64,000 nt of DNA from Babylonia areolata. Taxonomy: Eukaryota; Mollusca; Gastropoda; Neogastropoda; Buccinidae. A program made the translations under genes and the position numbers. Below are positions 54,645 through 64,000 of this stretch, piece by piece. Every line of letters starts with the position of its first letter. Positions within the stretch are counted from its first letter, which is position 1. The notes under the pieces were generated by a model that saw only the letters and a program-made list of their open reading frames with translations, had not been told where the DNA came from and did no database searches. The stretch spans positions 15,282,244 to 15,346,243 of the forward strand of contig NC_134891.1 in the NCBI RefSeq assembly GCF_041734735.1, in the 5' to 3' direction.

Positions 54645-57117
54645 AAGAGACAAATTATTTACAAAAGGGAGCCCAATGAGATGCTTTTGACTATGTGTGC
54701 GAGTATATGGAAAAGAGCATCATTTGCGAAGAGGAAGTAGAGTGTGTATCAATGCTGAGAGATGTTTTATGCATTCAAGAGAATCACCCACTGTTTCACA
54801 ATCCAAACCACATGACCAAACATTCTGCATGCAAAATAGGCTTTGCAGCTCCAAATCACTGGAGTGAGTTATTGTACTCAACAGGCACATACAGGCCGAA
54901 CCATTACACATGCTTTTGTTGCTTCTGTATCAGAAGATAGAAGGTTGGAAGAGGCAGCCCTCACTCTCCACTTTCTCATTCAGTTTCAGAGAAGCTCAAG
55001 TGAGTCATTGACCCCCAGCAATGGCGTCTTTCATAAAAAAAAAAATCTTTTTATTTATTATTTTTTTTATATACTGAATATCAAAAGACTTCTGGTTCTG
55101 CAAAGGTCTTTATGGAATGGGTTCTAATTGGAAAGAAAAATGCTTCTGAAAAGAAATACAGAATCGCTTCCTGTTTCTCAAGACACGTGCTATGCTTTCA
55201 CAAGCGGAAAGTGGAAAAGCCAAAGCACATCGTTCTGGGCACTGCAATCTGCCATCTAACAGGAAGTGCCAAACTCGTCAGCATACATCTTTTGAATCAC
55301 ACTGACCACTGCATGTCTCACAGTTGTGTCCTTAAACCTGAAAGTGCAGTCTGCTACAATGGACTTCAAAGTAACAGCTTGCTGCCAGAAACCATCTCTC
55401 CTGATAGCGTGATTCCTCACTCCTGCGGAGACAATAGTGATTTACATGAGCCAGGATAATGACCTGGCAAAGGCATTCAATATTTGGAAAGACCAATCAA
55501 AACATAGCAAGAAACTCTGAAAACCAGGCCAGGACACCAGTACTCAGTGATGCTTGTCCTTCATCGACCGACCCACCCACCTAGCATTCAGTATTACCCC
55601 CAGAACCCCAGCTATGTTTCACAAACAATAAGGTAGAGCCCATACTCAAACTAATTGACACTCATGTCCCCATTCAACTCACTTCAGCTGGTGCAACTAT
55701 GTCCAGATTCATGCAGATTCTGAACAGATACACGTCTTCTGTGAGCGCCCCATTACAGATTGCCAGGTTGGGTGTCACTCCCTGGAACGAATCTGGCCAA
55801 TGTGCAGGAGCAGTCATCAGTTGACTGTGTGCAACCTGTTCTTCATCCTGTCACCGACAGTATGAAAGTGCAGCACGTTCTGCAGGTGTCACTGAACGAA
55901 GCAAGACAAGTGGATCAGGAGTATGCTTTTGTCACGTTTTACTACGCAGTTGCAAAGAAAGCACTGATGGCCATTTGGCAAAATAAACAGTCCCAGAAGA
56001 ATGCAGTATGTCTTGGTGCGTTTCACTTCACTTGTTCTCTTGGTACTCTGGGAAAACTCATCAGAGGGACAGGCTTTAGAGACATCATCATTCAGTTGGT
56101 CATCTACACTGGGGACTCCACTGAAGCCTTTGTGGCTGGGAAACACAACGACCATGCCATCAGAGCCCACCTCAGTGTTGGAAGCTCTGGGGATATTTCA
56201 TCTGTGACAGTTTCTCAAAGACTGACCAAGTGCAACAGAACTCTCCAAGGACGCAAATGTGCATCTTGGAAGTCATCCAAAATGGAGAAAAACCTACAAA
56301 AGTATACCACTGATATATGCGTAGTACAAGAAAGAGGTTCTTGTGGCAAGAACTGAAAGACGGCACAGTTTGGTAGTGCACACCAACAACTCAATGTTAT
56401 TTTCTGGAATTCGACAGGAATGACTAGAATTAGTTTTGTAATGAACTCTAAACTGTCTGCTATTTGTGTTGGCCACACCTTTCACAACTGCCAAAGAAGG
56501 GAGTTGGCGGGGTTCTTTTTTTTTTTTTTTTTTTTTTTTGAGGAGTGGGGTGGGGTGAATTTTTATTTAAATATTTAAGTATTGTCAGGATTCTTAAACC
56601 TTCAACTGACGTTATGTGACAGGTAATTATAGACTGGTAATTGTGGACAGAAAAACTGACCAAATCATAAAGCATATATTGTGAAAAATTCCCCTGCTGA
56701 TGTAAGTGGGGTGTATGCACACATACACCATTAATGATGTTTTGTTTACCAAATGAAACACTGTTGTAAATTGCGGCGACGTGATGCTTGAAATTGTGGA
56801 GTTTGGGTTAGTAATGGAAAGTCTGGAACGCTTTGGTACATTTTAGCAGGTCTTTCTTGATAGTAGAAGGCTAAGTAATATAATATGAAGCTCTACAAAT
56901 CTAAGTCAAATTTGACACTAATATGAAGCTCTACAAATCTAAGTCATTTGACACTTCACAAATACAACATACCATTTTCCTTGATCATACATTTTCGCGA
57001 CAATACAAAAACAGTGTCTTTTTTAACCATACCCTGGCATATTCATACCGTAATTCATTTTTGGCAGACAGGTATATTTGGATGGCAAATTGTTCAAACT
57101 TTCAGGAAATCAAAATG

Positions 57118-57397
57118 AAAATTCCCCCCTGCACCCCCTCCCCTCCTCCCACCCGGGTAAGGAGGGGTTATGGTCACCTGAGGGTCTACTGACATGGATT
57201 ACAGGAACGTGTGTATTTGATCTTCTGCATGAGTATACACACAAAGGGGATTCAGGCACTAGCAGATCTGCACATATGCTGACCTGGGAGATGGGAAAAA
57301 TCTCCACCCTTTACCCACCAGACCCCGTTACCGAGATTCAAACCCACGACCATCAGGTTGAAAGTCCAATGCTTTAACCACTCGGCTAACTGTGCCT
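57118..57397 (-). repeat. SINE-C copy, inverted
   Basis: On the minus strand it starts with GCACAGTTAGCCGAGTGGTT (A box), then AAAGCATTGGACTTTCAA and GGGTTTGAATCTCGG (B box). A body with GGTAAAGGGTGGAGATTTTT and ATCAAATACACACG follows, ending in a C/G-rich part at 57118-57160. tRNA-derived. Confidence 0.82.
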
Positions 57398-57505
57398 GTC
57401 AGAAGAAAGAAGCAAGTGGGGGGAGTAATGCCACTTGAATTAAACTATGCATGAAGAGCAAGCAGCAACAAAAAAGAAAAAAAAGAAAAAGAAAAAAAGG
57501 AGCAG

Positions 57506-57569
57506 GCGAGAGCCACAACTGACCACATGACCAGCTCTGATGTTGGCGTCATGCGCAAACTGCTCAACC
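57506..57569 (-). pseudogene. Copy of the 3' end of the 155-bp MSH6 exon (1)
   Basis: On the minus strand it reads VEQFAHDANIRAGH with the donor-like GTCAGT after GGTCATGTG. The 5' two thirds of the exon are missing. The flanking GAAAAAAAGGAGCAGGCGAG and CACACA sequences are duplicated along with it. Confidence 0.85.
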
Positions 57570-57657
57570 AAGGACACACAAAAACACATAATCACACACG
57601 CACACACATACACAAAAGTTTGCAGTCTAACAGACAAGAAGGCCCAACACTCAAGTG

Positions 57658-57895
57658 ACAGGGACAATAGTCGAGTGGTTAAAGCATTGGACTTTCAATC
57701 TGAAATTCCCGAGTTCAAATCTCAATAGACCGTGCTTGCTGGGTAAAGGGTGCAGATTTTTCTTATCAATCAGGTCAACATATGTGCAGGCCTGCTTGTG
57801 CCTGAACTCCCTTCATGAGTATACGCAAGCAGATCAAATACGCACACTGAAGATCCTGTAATCCATGTCAGCATTCAGTGGGTTATGGAAACAAG
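57658..57895 (+). repeat. SINE-C copy
   Basis: Same family as 57118-57397, on the plus strand: AGTCGAGTGGTTAAAGCATT, GAGTTCAAATCTCAATAG, GGGTAAAGGGTGCAGATTTT and ATCAAATACGCACACTGAAG. The two copies face each other 260 bp apart, with an exon fragment between them. Confidence 0.82.
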
Positions 57896-57969
57896 AACAT
57901 ACACAGCATGCACACCCCTGAAAAACGGAGTATGGCTGCCTACATGGCAGGGTAAATAAACAAAACAGT

Positions 57970-57973
57970 CATA

Positions 57974-58013
<40 letters not shown>
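57970..58013. repeat. (AT)n microsatellite
   Basis: Pure AT run between the SINE-C copy and the exon fragment. Confidence 0.9.
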
Positions 58014-58017
<4 letters not shown>

Positions 58018-58256
58018 CATGTCTTTCTGAGTTTGTATGTGTGCATGCCTGAAATATGAATGACACAGGAAATGAGTGACAAGCACCCAATGGCAGCCAT
58101 CAGTCGGCTCTACCCAGGTAGGCAGCCTGTTGCCCTGTGTGTAAAATGCTTAGAGCTTGGTATCCAACTGAGGACAGGTGCTATATGAGTATCCATATCA
58201 TCATCATCATCAACCAACCAATGAGATTTAAAAACAAAAAGAAGAAGAAAGGGGAA

Positions 58257-58322
58257 GACGAGAGTCACCACTGATCATGTAACCAGTTCTGACGTTGACG
58301 TCGTGCGCAAACTGCTCAACTA
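58257..58322 (-). pseudogene. Copy of the 3' end of the 155-bp MSH6 exon (2)
   Basis: On the minus strand it reads VEQFAHDVNVRTGYM; the donor is ATCAGT instead of GTCAGT and is likely lost. The unit includes the intron part GAAGAAGAAAGGGGAAG that also follows the true exon at 58428-58445, and the right flank TTTGCAGTCT-CACTGACAAGAAGGCCCA lies between units. This is a local tandem duplication of exon end plus intron. Confidence 0.85.
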
Positions 58323-58462
58323 AGGACACACACACACACACAAGCACACACACATGCAAACAATTTGCAGTCTCACTGACAAGAAGGCCCATTTCTCAAC
58401 CAACCAACAAAATTTAACAGTCAACAAGAAGAAGAAAGGGGAAGCCGAGAGCCACCACTGAC

Positions 58463-58617
58463 CATGTGACCAGTTCTGACGTTGGCATCGTGCGCGAACT
58501 GGTCAACCAGTGAGTGGTAGTGGGTGGAGAAGAGGGAGCGACAGCGCAAGTTGGTGGACAGCTCCTGCACAACAGCATATGCGATGGCCGTCCCATCATA
58601 TGTGGCTGTGCCTCGGC
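58463..58617 (-). CDS. MSH6: MSH6 internal exon (MutS ATPase signature)
   Basis: A 155-bp exon (2 + 51 codons). It reads [51 protein letters not shown]. It holds the MutS family signature just after the Walker B Asp-Glu (GRGTxTxDGxAIA) and the conserved FSTHYHSL segment. Acceptor CAG is at 58618-58620, donor GTCAGT at 58457-58462. The last residue Met joins ACMVENE of the next exon exactly as in human MSH6. The intron that follows is 15.4 kb. Upstream exons, including Walker A and the mismatch-binding domain, lie beyond the window or were not found. Partial copies of the 3' end of this exon lie at about 57506-57569 and 58257-58322. Confidence 0.95.
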
Positions 58618-58659
58618 CTGAAACACAGGTAGACAAGACAAGTGGAGCGTTAGTGTTGT

Positions 58660-58874
58660 TCAGTTCTGTTCAGGTCAGTTCAGTTCAGTTTAATTGCTCA
58701 AGGAAGCGTCACTGCGTTCAGACAAAAATCCATGCACGCTACACCACATCTGCTAAGCAGATAACTGATCAGTCGCGAGATCCAATGCACTTAGTCAGGC
58801 CTTGGGGGAAAATAAAGTAAATATAAATTAAATCAAATAAAATATGATAAATAAATACATACATGAATAAATAA
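58660..58874 (+). repeat. SINE-A copy, diverged
   Basis: It starts with CAGTTCAGTTCAGTTTAATT, then GCTCAAGGAAGCGTCACTGC, CACATCTGCTAAGCAGAT and AGTCAGGCCTTGGGG, with an A-rich tail to 58874. It is upstream of the 155-bp MSH6 exon. A piggyBac end begins right after its tail. Confidence 0.78.
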
Positions 58875-58878
58875 TTAA

Positions 58879-59078
58879 CCCCTAGGCTGCCTATATGATG
58901 AGATAACTCTTCATCGCAAGCATGTACGCTTCGCTGCCACAATGACAAGATAACTCGTCATCAAAATATTCTGACTTTTCCCTGGTTTGCATTCAGTTCG
59001 TTGACAAAAATACAGGTAGCTTTAGCTTGGGGAATCTTTCTAGATTCTATTCATAGCTAGAAACACCATCTAGTGCAT
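58879..59078 (+). mobile_element. piggyBac family 2, left end only
   Basis: After TTAA (58875-58878) the sequence CCCCTAGGCTGCC begins and matches 63488-63685 over about 200 bp, with a diverged version of the same subterminal hairpins. The match stops at about 59078, where LINE ORF1 sequence begins; the other end is missing. CCCTAG-type ends and TTAA are hallmarks of piggyBac. Confidence 0.7.
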
Positions 59079-59457
59079 TCAAAAGCTCAGCGATGTTTTC
59101 ACAAGCAAACTGGGCGTGGCTCTCACGGAAGCAGACACTGAAGTGGCCCACAGAACTGGCAGCCGCACTCCTCAGCACACCAGACCTTGCCCCATGATTG
59201 TGCGTTTTCTGTCCAGGAGGAAGAAAGATGAGGTTCTCGCCAACCGTCGTAAACTAAAAGGAAATCCACAGAAGATTTCCACTGCAGAGGACCTGACTTC
59301 CCTGAACTTTAAACTTCTTAAAGAAGCAAAGGAACATTTGGCGACACTGGACGCTTGGAGTTCCAGGGGGAAAATATTTGCAAAGGTTAAGAATGGCAAG
59401 ACTGTGAGGATGGAGGTGGATGTGGATGTTGGTGAGGTACTGCGCTGTGCAATGTGA
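59079..59457 (+). pseudogene. LINE ORF1 C-terminal fragment
   Basis: The frame reads FTSKLGVALTEADTEVAHRT, CPMIVRFLSRRKKDEVLANR, RKLKG, STAEDLTSLNFKLLKEAKEH, AWSSRGKIFAKVKNGKTVRM. This is the RNA-binding ORF1 protein style of L1/Tx1-type LINEs (RRM end plus C-terminal domain). No ATG starts the fragment; it is cut at its 5' side. It may belong to the Tx1-like element whose ORF2 starts at 60856. Confidence 0.72.
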
Positions 59458-60855
59458 CATTGTGACTCTCTGGCACCAGCACATGAGAGGGGAGATGGTC
59501 AGAGGTGGACACGCGTATTAACTTTCACACAGACGTACCTACAATACGAACACGTGCACACTGGCACACTCACATAACCACACACATGCACATGCGCACC
59601 CACTTCCTTAACTGATATGTGTGTATGCGCACGTCTGTACAAACAACCACCAAGTATTATTAACGTAAAATTAAATTAAACCACACACACACACACACTT
59701 GCACACAGTTGGCATCTAACTGTACATGTATGTTCTTTTTGTTCCCCTTCATTTACTGACAACCCAGGATGTGCACTGGTGGCGAGGGGAAGGTGGGAGG
59801 AGGTTGTGTGTGAGTGCTTTTTATTTATGTATTTATTTATATTAATATATATATTTTTTTAATTCTGTTTTATTTATCTTTATTTTTTATATTTTTCATA
59901 TGATTGGAATACGTTTAGAGACAAACGATTCACTCATCCGTTCATTCATTTCATACATCATTTTCTTTCTAAACATACATGTATTAATACATGATTTCCG
60001 CACACAACTGAGAGAGGTTAAACTCACAGCCCCACCTCTCCTCGCAAGATCTGTGTGCACGCTTGTGTGTGGTTCTTCAGTTCTGTGTACTGCTGTGTTT
60101 GCTATTGCTTGTTGCATCTTTGGTGTGGCCCGCTGCTACCTAGCCTTCCTTCATTGACTGTCGTTTCCCCCTCCCCCTCCTTGCCATTACTTCTCCCACA
60201 CACCCCGTCCCTCTCTTCCCTACTCCGCCACTCGCGCAAAATCCATGGTGGACACAATATTGCCGACTCCAAGTGCTGGAGAGAACTGTGCAGTGCCTTC
60301 CGCTGTACGTGCGTGGAGTTTTCACTTGCCCAATGGACCAATTTGTGTGTGGGTGTATGTTGTGGCAAATGTGCAGGGCATGACTTTAATGGATTGTGCA
60401 TCTGATATTGTCATGCATATGGTCATGTTGTAGCATGCATCTGTTTTTGTTGCGGTTGTTGTTTTTTGTACATGCGTGCATCATGAACAGGTGCGTGCGA
60501 CATGCTTTTTTAAAAAAAAATTTTTATTTTTATTTTTTTAAGTGCTGCACGAACGTCACCTAAAGATCCCACTCACCACTCACCAAAACGTACCTGTATG
60601 TCTGAATGTGTGTTTTCTGTTGATGTACTTTGTTTTTATTTTGACTTGTCTGTTCGTGGATGATATAAATGATTGTCACTCAGTGATGGCTACTCATAAA
60701 GCAATGTATTTTTCTTTATATGAAAACCTCTGCACAGCTGTACTATGTAACCATGCAAACAATACAATGAGTGGACACCCTCTAGAGTCCATTAGAAAAT
60801 ATATTATAAGCCATTAATTACTTGATATATTAGCCACAATAATAATAAAATAAAA
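59458..60855. other. Stretch between LINE ORF1 and ORF2 remnants
   Basis: No gene is supported. Low-complexity A/T and CA patches are present. It could be the spacer of one Tx1-like LINE or unrelated DNA. Confidence 0.45.
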
Positions 60856-63487
60856 TGGAAAATATTAGCATTGTTTCCATGAACTGTCAAGGACTAGGTA
60901 ACGTTGAGAAGAGATGTTTTTCACTTTCTTAGACAAAAGAAACACTCCATTTATCTACTTCAAGATACACATATCGACCCAAACATTGAATCATATGTTA
61001 GATCTGAATGGGGTTACACTTGTCACTTTGCATCTCATAATTCACAATCCAGAGGTGTTGCTGTTATGTTCAATAACAACTTTGAATTTAAAATCAAAAA
61101 GGTGTACAAGGATCCTAATGGAAACTACATATTTATTTCCTTCACAGCAGTAGAAAAGGATTTCTTGATTGTAAACATTTATGGCCCAAACAAAGATTCC
61201 CCAGAATTTTATGACGAACTGGAAAATAATATTACAGAGATTGGATACTCAAACTTCATTATTGGAGGCAACTGGAATCTAGTTCTTGACCCACAAAAAG
61301 ATTATTCTAATTATAAACACATAAATAACCCTAAAGCTAGAGACAAAGTAGAAGATATTATGATAAACTTAGATATGTATGATGTTTGGCGAGACTTAAA
61401 CCCTGACAGTACACATTTTACATGGCGTAGACCATCCTCTTTTCAACAGAGCCGTGACTTCTTCCTTATATCTGAATGTTTGATACAGTATGTACATGAA
61501 CCAGGTATCCAATATGGCTATAGGACAGACCATTCAATGATAGTTCTTAAACTTTCATTTGGTGAAAAAATTAAACGAAAGTCTTTTTGGAAATTTAACA
61601 GTTCAAGATATAGATTACGTAAATGAAATCAAAGAAGAAATCAATCATGTTAACAGAGAATATGCAGTTCCAGTATACAATTATGAAGAATTAATTTACA
61701 TTCTAATGTCAGAAATACAGTTTGTAATATCAAACCAATTATTGTTAGACGTTCTGTTAATGAAGATTAGATAAAAAAACAATCTCGTACTCCACAATGA
61801 AAAAACGTAAAACAGGAGGAAGAAACAGAAATACAGAACTTAGAAAGCAGGAATATTAGAACATGTCAAGAAAATGATAGATTAGAAGAAAATAAGTTTA
61901 AAACTTGTAGATATTAGAAAAAAGAAGATGGAAGGAGTACTCATGTGTTCAAGGGCCAGATGGATAGCAAAAGAAGAAAAAGTATCAAAGTACTTTTGTA
62001 ATCTTGAAAAAAGACACTTGGAAATAAGAGTATGAAGAAACTAGTTACAGGCAAAGGAGAAGAACTTCATGAACATAACGTAATATTAAAGGAGGTTAAT
62101 GATATCTATAAACATTTATATAAAAAGAGACATATTCAAACATGTGAAATAGCAGATATTGTTAAGGAATGCCTGAACTTAGTAATATAGAAATAGAAAA
62201 CCTTGAGGGTGAAATTACCTACTAAGAAGCTACCCAGGCACTTAAACGCATGCAGAACAATAAGACTCCATGTACCGATAGCTTTTCTGCCAATTTAAAA
62301 AAATTCTTTTGAAAGGATCTTGGATATTTAATTGTCAGGTCACTAAATGAAGGTCTGATTAAAGGTAAACTGTCACAAACACAGAAAGAAAGCATAATAA
62401 TTTGTATACCAAAGGGTGACAAACCTAGAGAATTTATTAAGAACTGGAGACCGATATCTTTATTAAATGTTGTTTATAACACTGAATCTTCTTGCTTAGC
62501 AAATACAGTTAAGTCTGTGCTCCCCTCTAATTAGTGATGACCAAACAGGATTTATGTCTAACAGATTTATTGGTGACAACATTAGATTAATATAGGATAT
62601 GATTCATTATTTAAATTCAAAACAGTTGCCTGGTTTATTGATTTGTATAGATTTTGAAAAAGCATTTGACACTGTTGACTTCACCTTTATGATGAAAGCG
62701 TTAAAAGCATTAGGATTTGGTCCAGTCTTCTGTAGATGTATAAGTACTTTTTACCAAAATATTAAATCAGCAGTAGTAGTAAACGGAACGGCATCTTCTT
62801 GGTTTCCAGTAGAGACAGGATGTTGTCAAGGTGATCCTATTTCACCCTACTTATTTCTTTTATGTGTTGAAATCCTTGGCTTAATGATAAGAGAAAATAA
62901 ACTGATTAAAAGGTATTAATATTAACAATACAAGACATAAAACTGTACAGTTTGCAGATGACACCCAACTGATGACTAAAGGAGATAAAATATTGTTTGA
63001 GGAGATCATAAGGACAATCGACTCGTTTAGTAGTTTTTCAGGATTATTTATGAATGCAGGTAAAACTAAAGCAATATGGCTGGGTAACAGAAAACAATGT
63101 CAAATTAGATATCTACCTCATTTAAAAATGGTGTGGAACCCACCAAAATTTAAAATCATGGGAGTGTGGTTCACTGTTGATTTAGAAGAATGTGAGGAAT
63201 TAAACTATAAAGACAAAATATCTGAAATTAGAATGTTATTTAGAATATGGATAAAAAGACTGATTACCCCTTTAGGAAGGATAGCTGTTCTCAAGTCATT
63301 AATTTTATAAAAAATAACCCAGTTATGGATGTTTCTACCAAATCCACCTGATGAATATATTGAAGGGCTGCAGAAGGCATGTTTTGTTCATTTGGAACAA
63401 AAACCTGGATCAAATAAGTAGAAAAATAGTAATTAAAAGTACAAGAATAAGAGGATTAGGAATGTTTCACATCAAGCAATTTATTAA
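60856..63487 (+). pseudogene. Tx1/L1-like LINE ORF2, decayed
   Basis: It starts ATGGAAAATATTAGCATTGT (MENISIVSMNCQGLG). The endonuclease part is 60904-61626 (LLQDTHIDPNIES, YGPNKDSPEFYDELE, GGNWNLVLDPQKD, RTDHSMIVLKLS). The RT part includes ICIPKGDKPREFIKNWRPIS, ICIDFEKAFDTVDFTFMMKA, CCQGDPISPYLFLLCVEILG, catalytic QFADDTQL at about 62949-62972, and FSSFSGLFMNAGKTKAIWLG. L1-type endonuclease wording and the ADDTQL box suggest the Tx1/L1 group. There are several frame changes and stops (near 60930, 61620, 61780-62200, 62540 and 62915). It is cut at 63484 by a piggyBac element inside GMFHIKQFI. Confidence 0.85.
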
Positions 63488-64000
63488 CCCCTAGTCTGCC
63501 TGCATGACGAGATAACTCGTCATGGCAAACATGTATGCTTCGCTGCCACAATGACGAGATAACTCGTCATCGAAATATTCTGACTTTTCCCTGGTTTGCA
63601 TTCACTTCGTTGACAAAAATAGTGGTAGCTTTAGCCTGGGGAATCTCTCTAGATTCTATTCATAGCTAGAAAACCCATCTACGTCATGAAGCAGTCCTTT
63701 ATTTGAACGTTTTGGTTGGGTCACTGTCCAAGTGTTTGCCTGACTTCTCTCCTCGCTCGCTCAACAAAATGTCGAACTGACGCCGTGCTCAAGACATGCG
63801 ATCGTGACGAACTAAATCAACCAAGATTTCTTTCTTTAGCTGATGCTCAGAAAGAATTGAAGCGTAAATTCGAAGGAGAAGGTAGTGGTGAACATTTGTT
63901 GGACGATCTGATAGAAAATAAAGGGAGCAATCAAGAGAGTGGCCAAGATGCGACTGTCAGTGAGTGATGCCGGCTGTACAGATGTTAGCAGTCGACAGAA
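63488..64000 (+). mobile_element. piggyBac family 2, left part, runs off the window
   Basis: TTAA at 63484-63487 is followed by CCCCTAGTCTGCC. Two copies of ATGACGAGATAACTCGTCAT (63504-63523 and 63551-63570) form 8-bp-arm hairpins. From about 63770 a coding-looking stretch reads KTCDRDELNQPRFLSLADAQ, KELKRKFEGEGSGEHLLDDL, IENKGSNQESGQDATVSE and stops at 63965-63967. This is possibly a transposase N-terminal or cargo region; I do not recognise it. The right end lies outside the window. Confidence 0.7.

Larger units (their letters stand above)
53401..56356 (+). pseudogene. Degenerate TE-type protein gene, unnamed family
   Basis: The best part is the open frame 55760-56356. It has MPGWVSLPGTNLANVQEQSS, then QEYAFVTFYYAVAKKALMAI, LGAFHFTCSLGTLGKLIRGT, GFRDIIIQLVIYTGDSTEAF, VAGKHNDHAIRAHLSVGSSG. 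I recognise this style (PGW, a YDxAxAKxAxEI-like block, LGxFHxxxxxxxxxGK, LxGKxYxRxxRAH) from abundant uncharacterised proteins of invertebrate genomes that appear to be carried by transposons. I cannot name the superfamily. Shorter frames at 53430-53683, 54695-54940 and 55112-55459 are probably earlier parts. A SINE and the 34-bp minisatellite interrupt it. It is not intact. Confidence 0.5.

Noticed and set aside
57118-57397. Host tRNA gene on the minus strand
   Set aside because: The tRNA-like part continues into a body shared with 57658-57895, so it is a SINE head.

Overview
The window looks like a piece of a repeat-rich animal nuclear genome, most likely a mollusc and probably a gastropod. 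The reasons are spliced exons with GT/AG borders, dense AT/GT/GA microsatellites, many non-LTR retrotransposon families, tRNA-type SINEs, PIF/Harbinger and piggyBac transposons, and an MSH6 gene with very long introns. The taxon is inferred from memory of similar repeats; no search was run. There are no bacterial features.

Host genes: the clearest one is the 3' end of the mismatch-repair gene MSH6 on the minus strand. Four exons are visible (58463-58617, 42909-43043, 41201-41268, 35505-35580), ending in a stop at 35505-35507. The introns are 15.4 kb, 1.6 kb and 5.6 kb and hold most of the mobile DNA to the right of 35 kb. A second probable terminal exon of an unrecognised minus-strand gene is at 1378-1773. 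A weak plus-strand exon candidate is at 28525-28663.

Left third (1-28 kb): a retro-sequence ending in poly(A) at 2383; a CR1-like LINE with an open 1142-codon frame that carries a virus-type 2A motif and a PHD finger (minus, 2394-5822); an RTE-like LINE with an open 1040-codon frame (plus, 5888-9010), head to head with the first; two decayed LINE fragments (9.3-11.6 kb); then a broken Ty3/gypsy-like LTR element (13885-25278, minus) sitting in an (AT)n microsatellite. That element was later hit by an L2-like LINE (inside its 3' LTR) and by an I-like LINE with an RNase H domain. The I-like LINE was itself hit by a SINE/LINE composite insertion bounded by an 11-bp target duplication. From 25.3 to 27.6 kb lies a GC-rich mosaic of unidentified repeats.

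Middle (28-35 kb): AT-rich DNA with little that can be named, a piggyBac-type MITE (31603-31894) and a short dispersed element (33987-34569).

Right half (35-64 kb): the MSH6 introns. The last intron holds a PIF/Harbinger element (35804-40265) with 49-bp terminal inverted repeats, TTA target duplication, a transposase interrupted by two TGA codons and an open MADF-domain gene; it split an older ~55-bp tandem array. The 15.4-kb intron holds a broken piggyBac transposase, a dispersed element containing two oppositely oriented piggyBac derivatives that flank an inverted 139-bp segment, a minisatellite with a partial copy of an MSH6 exon, several SINEs, a seven-unit 34-bp minisatellite and a degenerate TE-like protein gene. 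Upstream of the 155-bp exon come a Tx1-like LINE and two ends of another piggyBac family, one running off the window.

The strongest observations are the SINE/LINE composite with its own empty site visible nearby, the paired piggyBac copies with an inversion between them, the 2A motif in the CR1-like LINE, and repeated partial copying of MSH6 exons inside the MSH6 intron.
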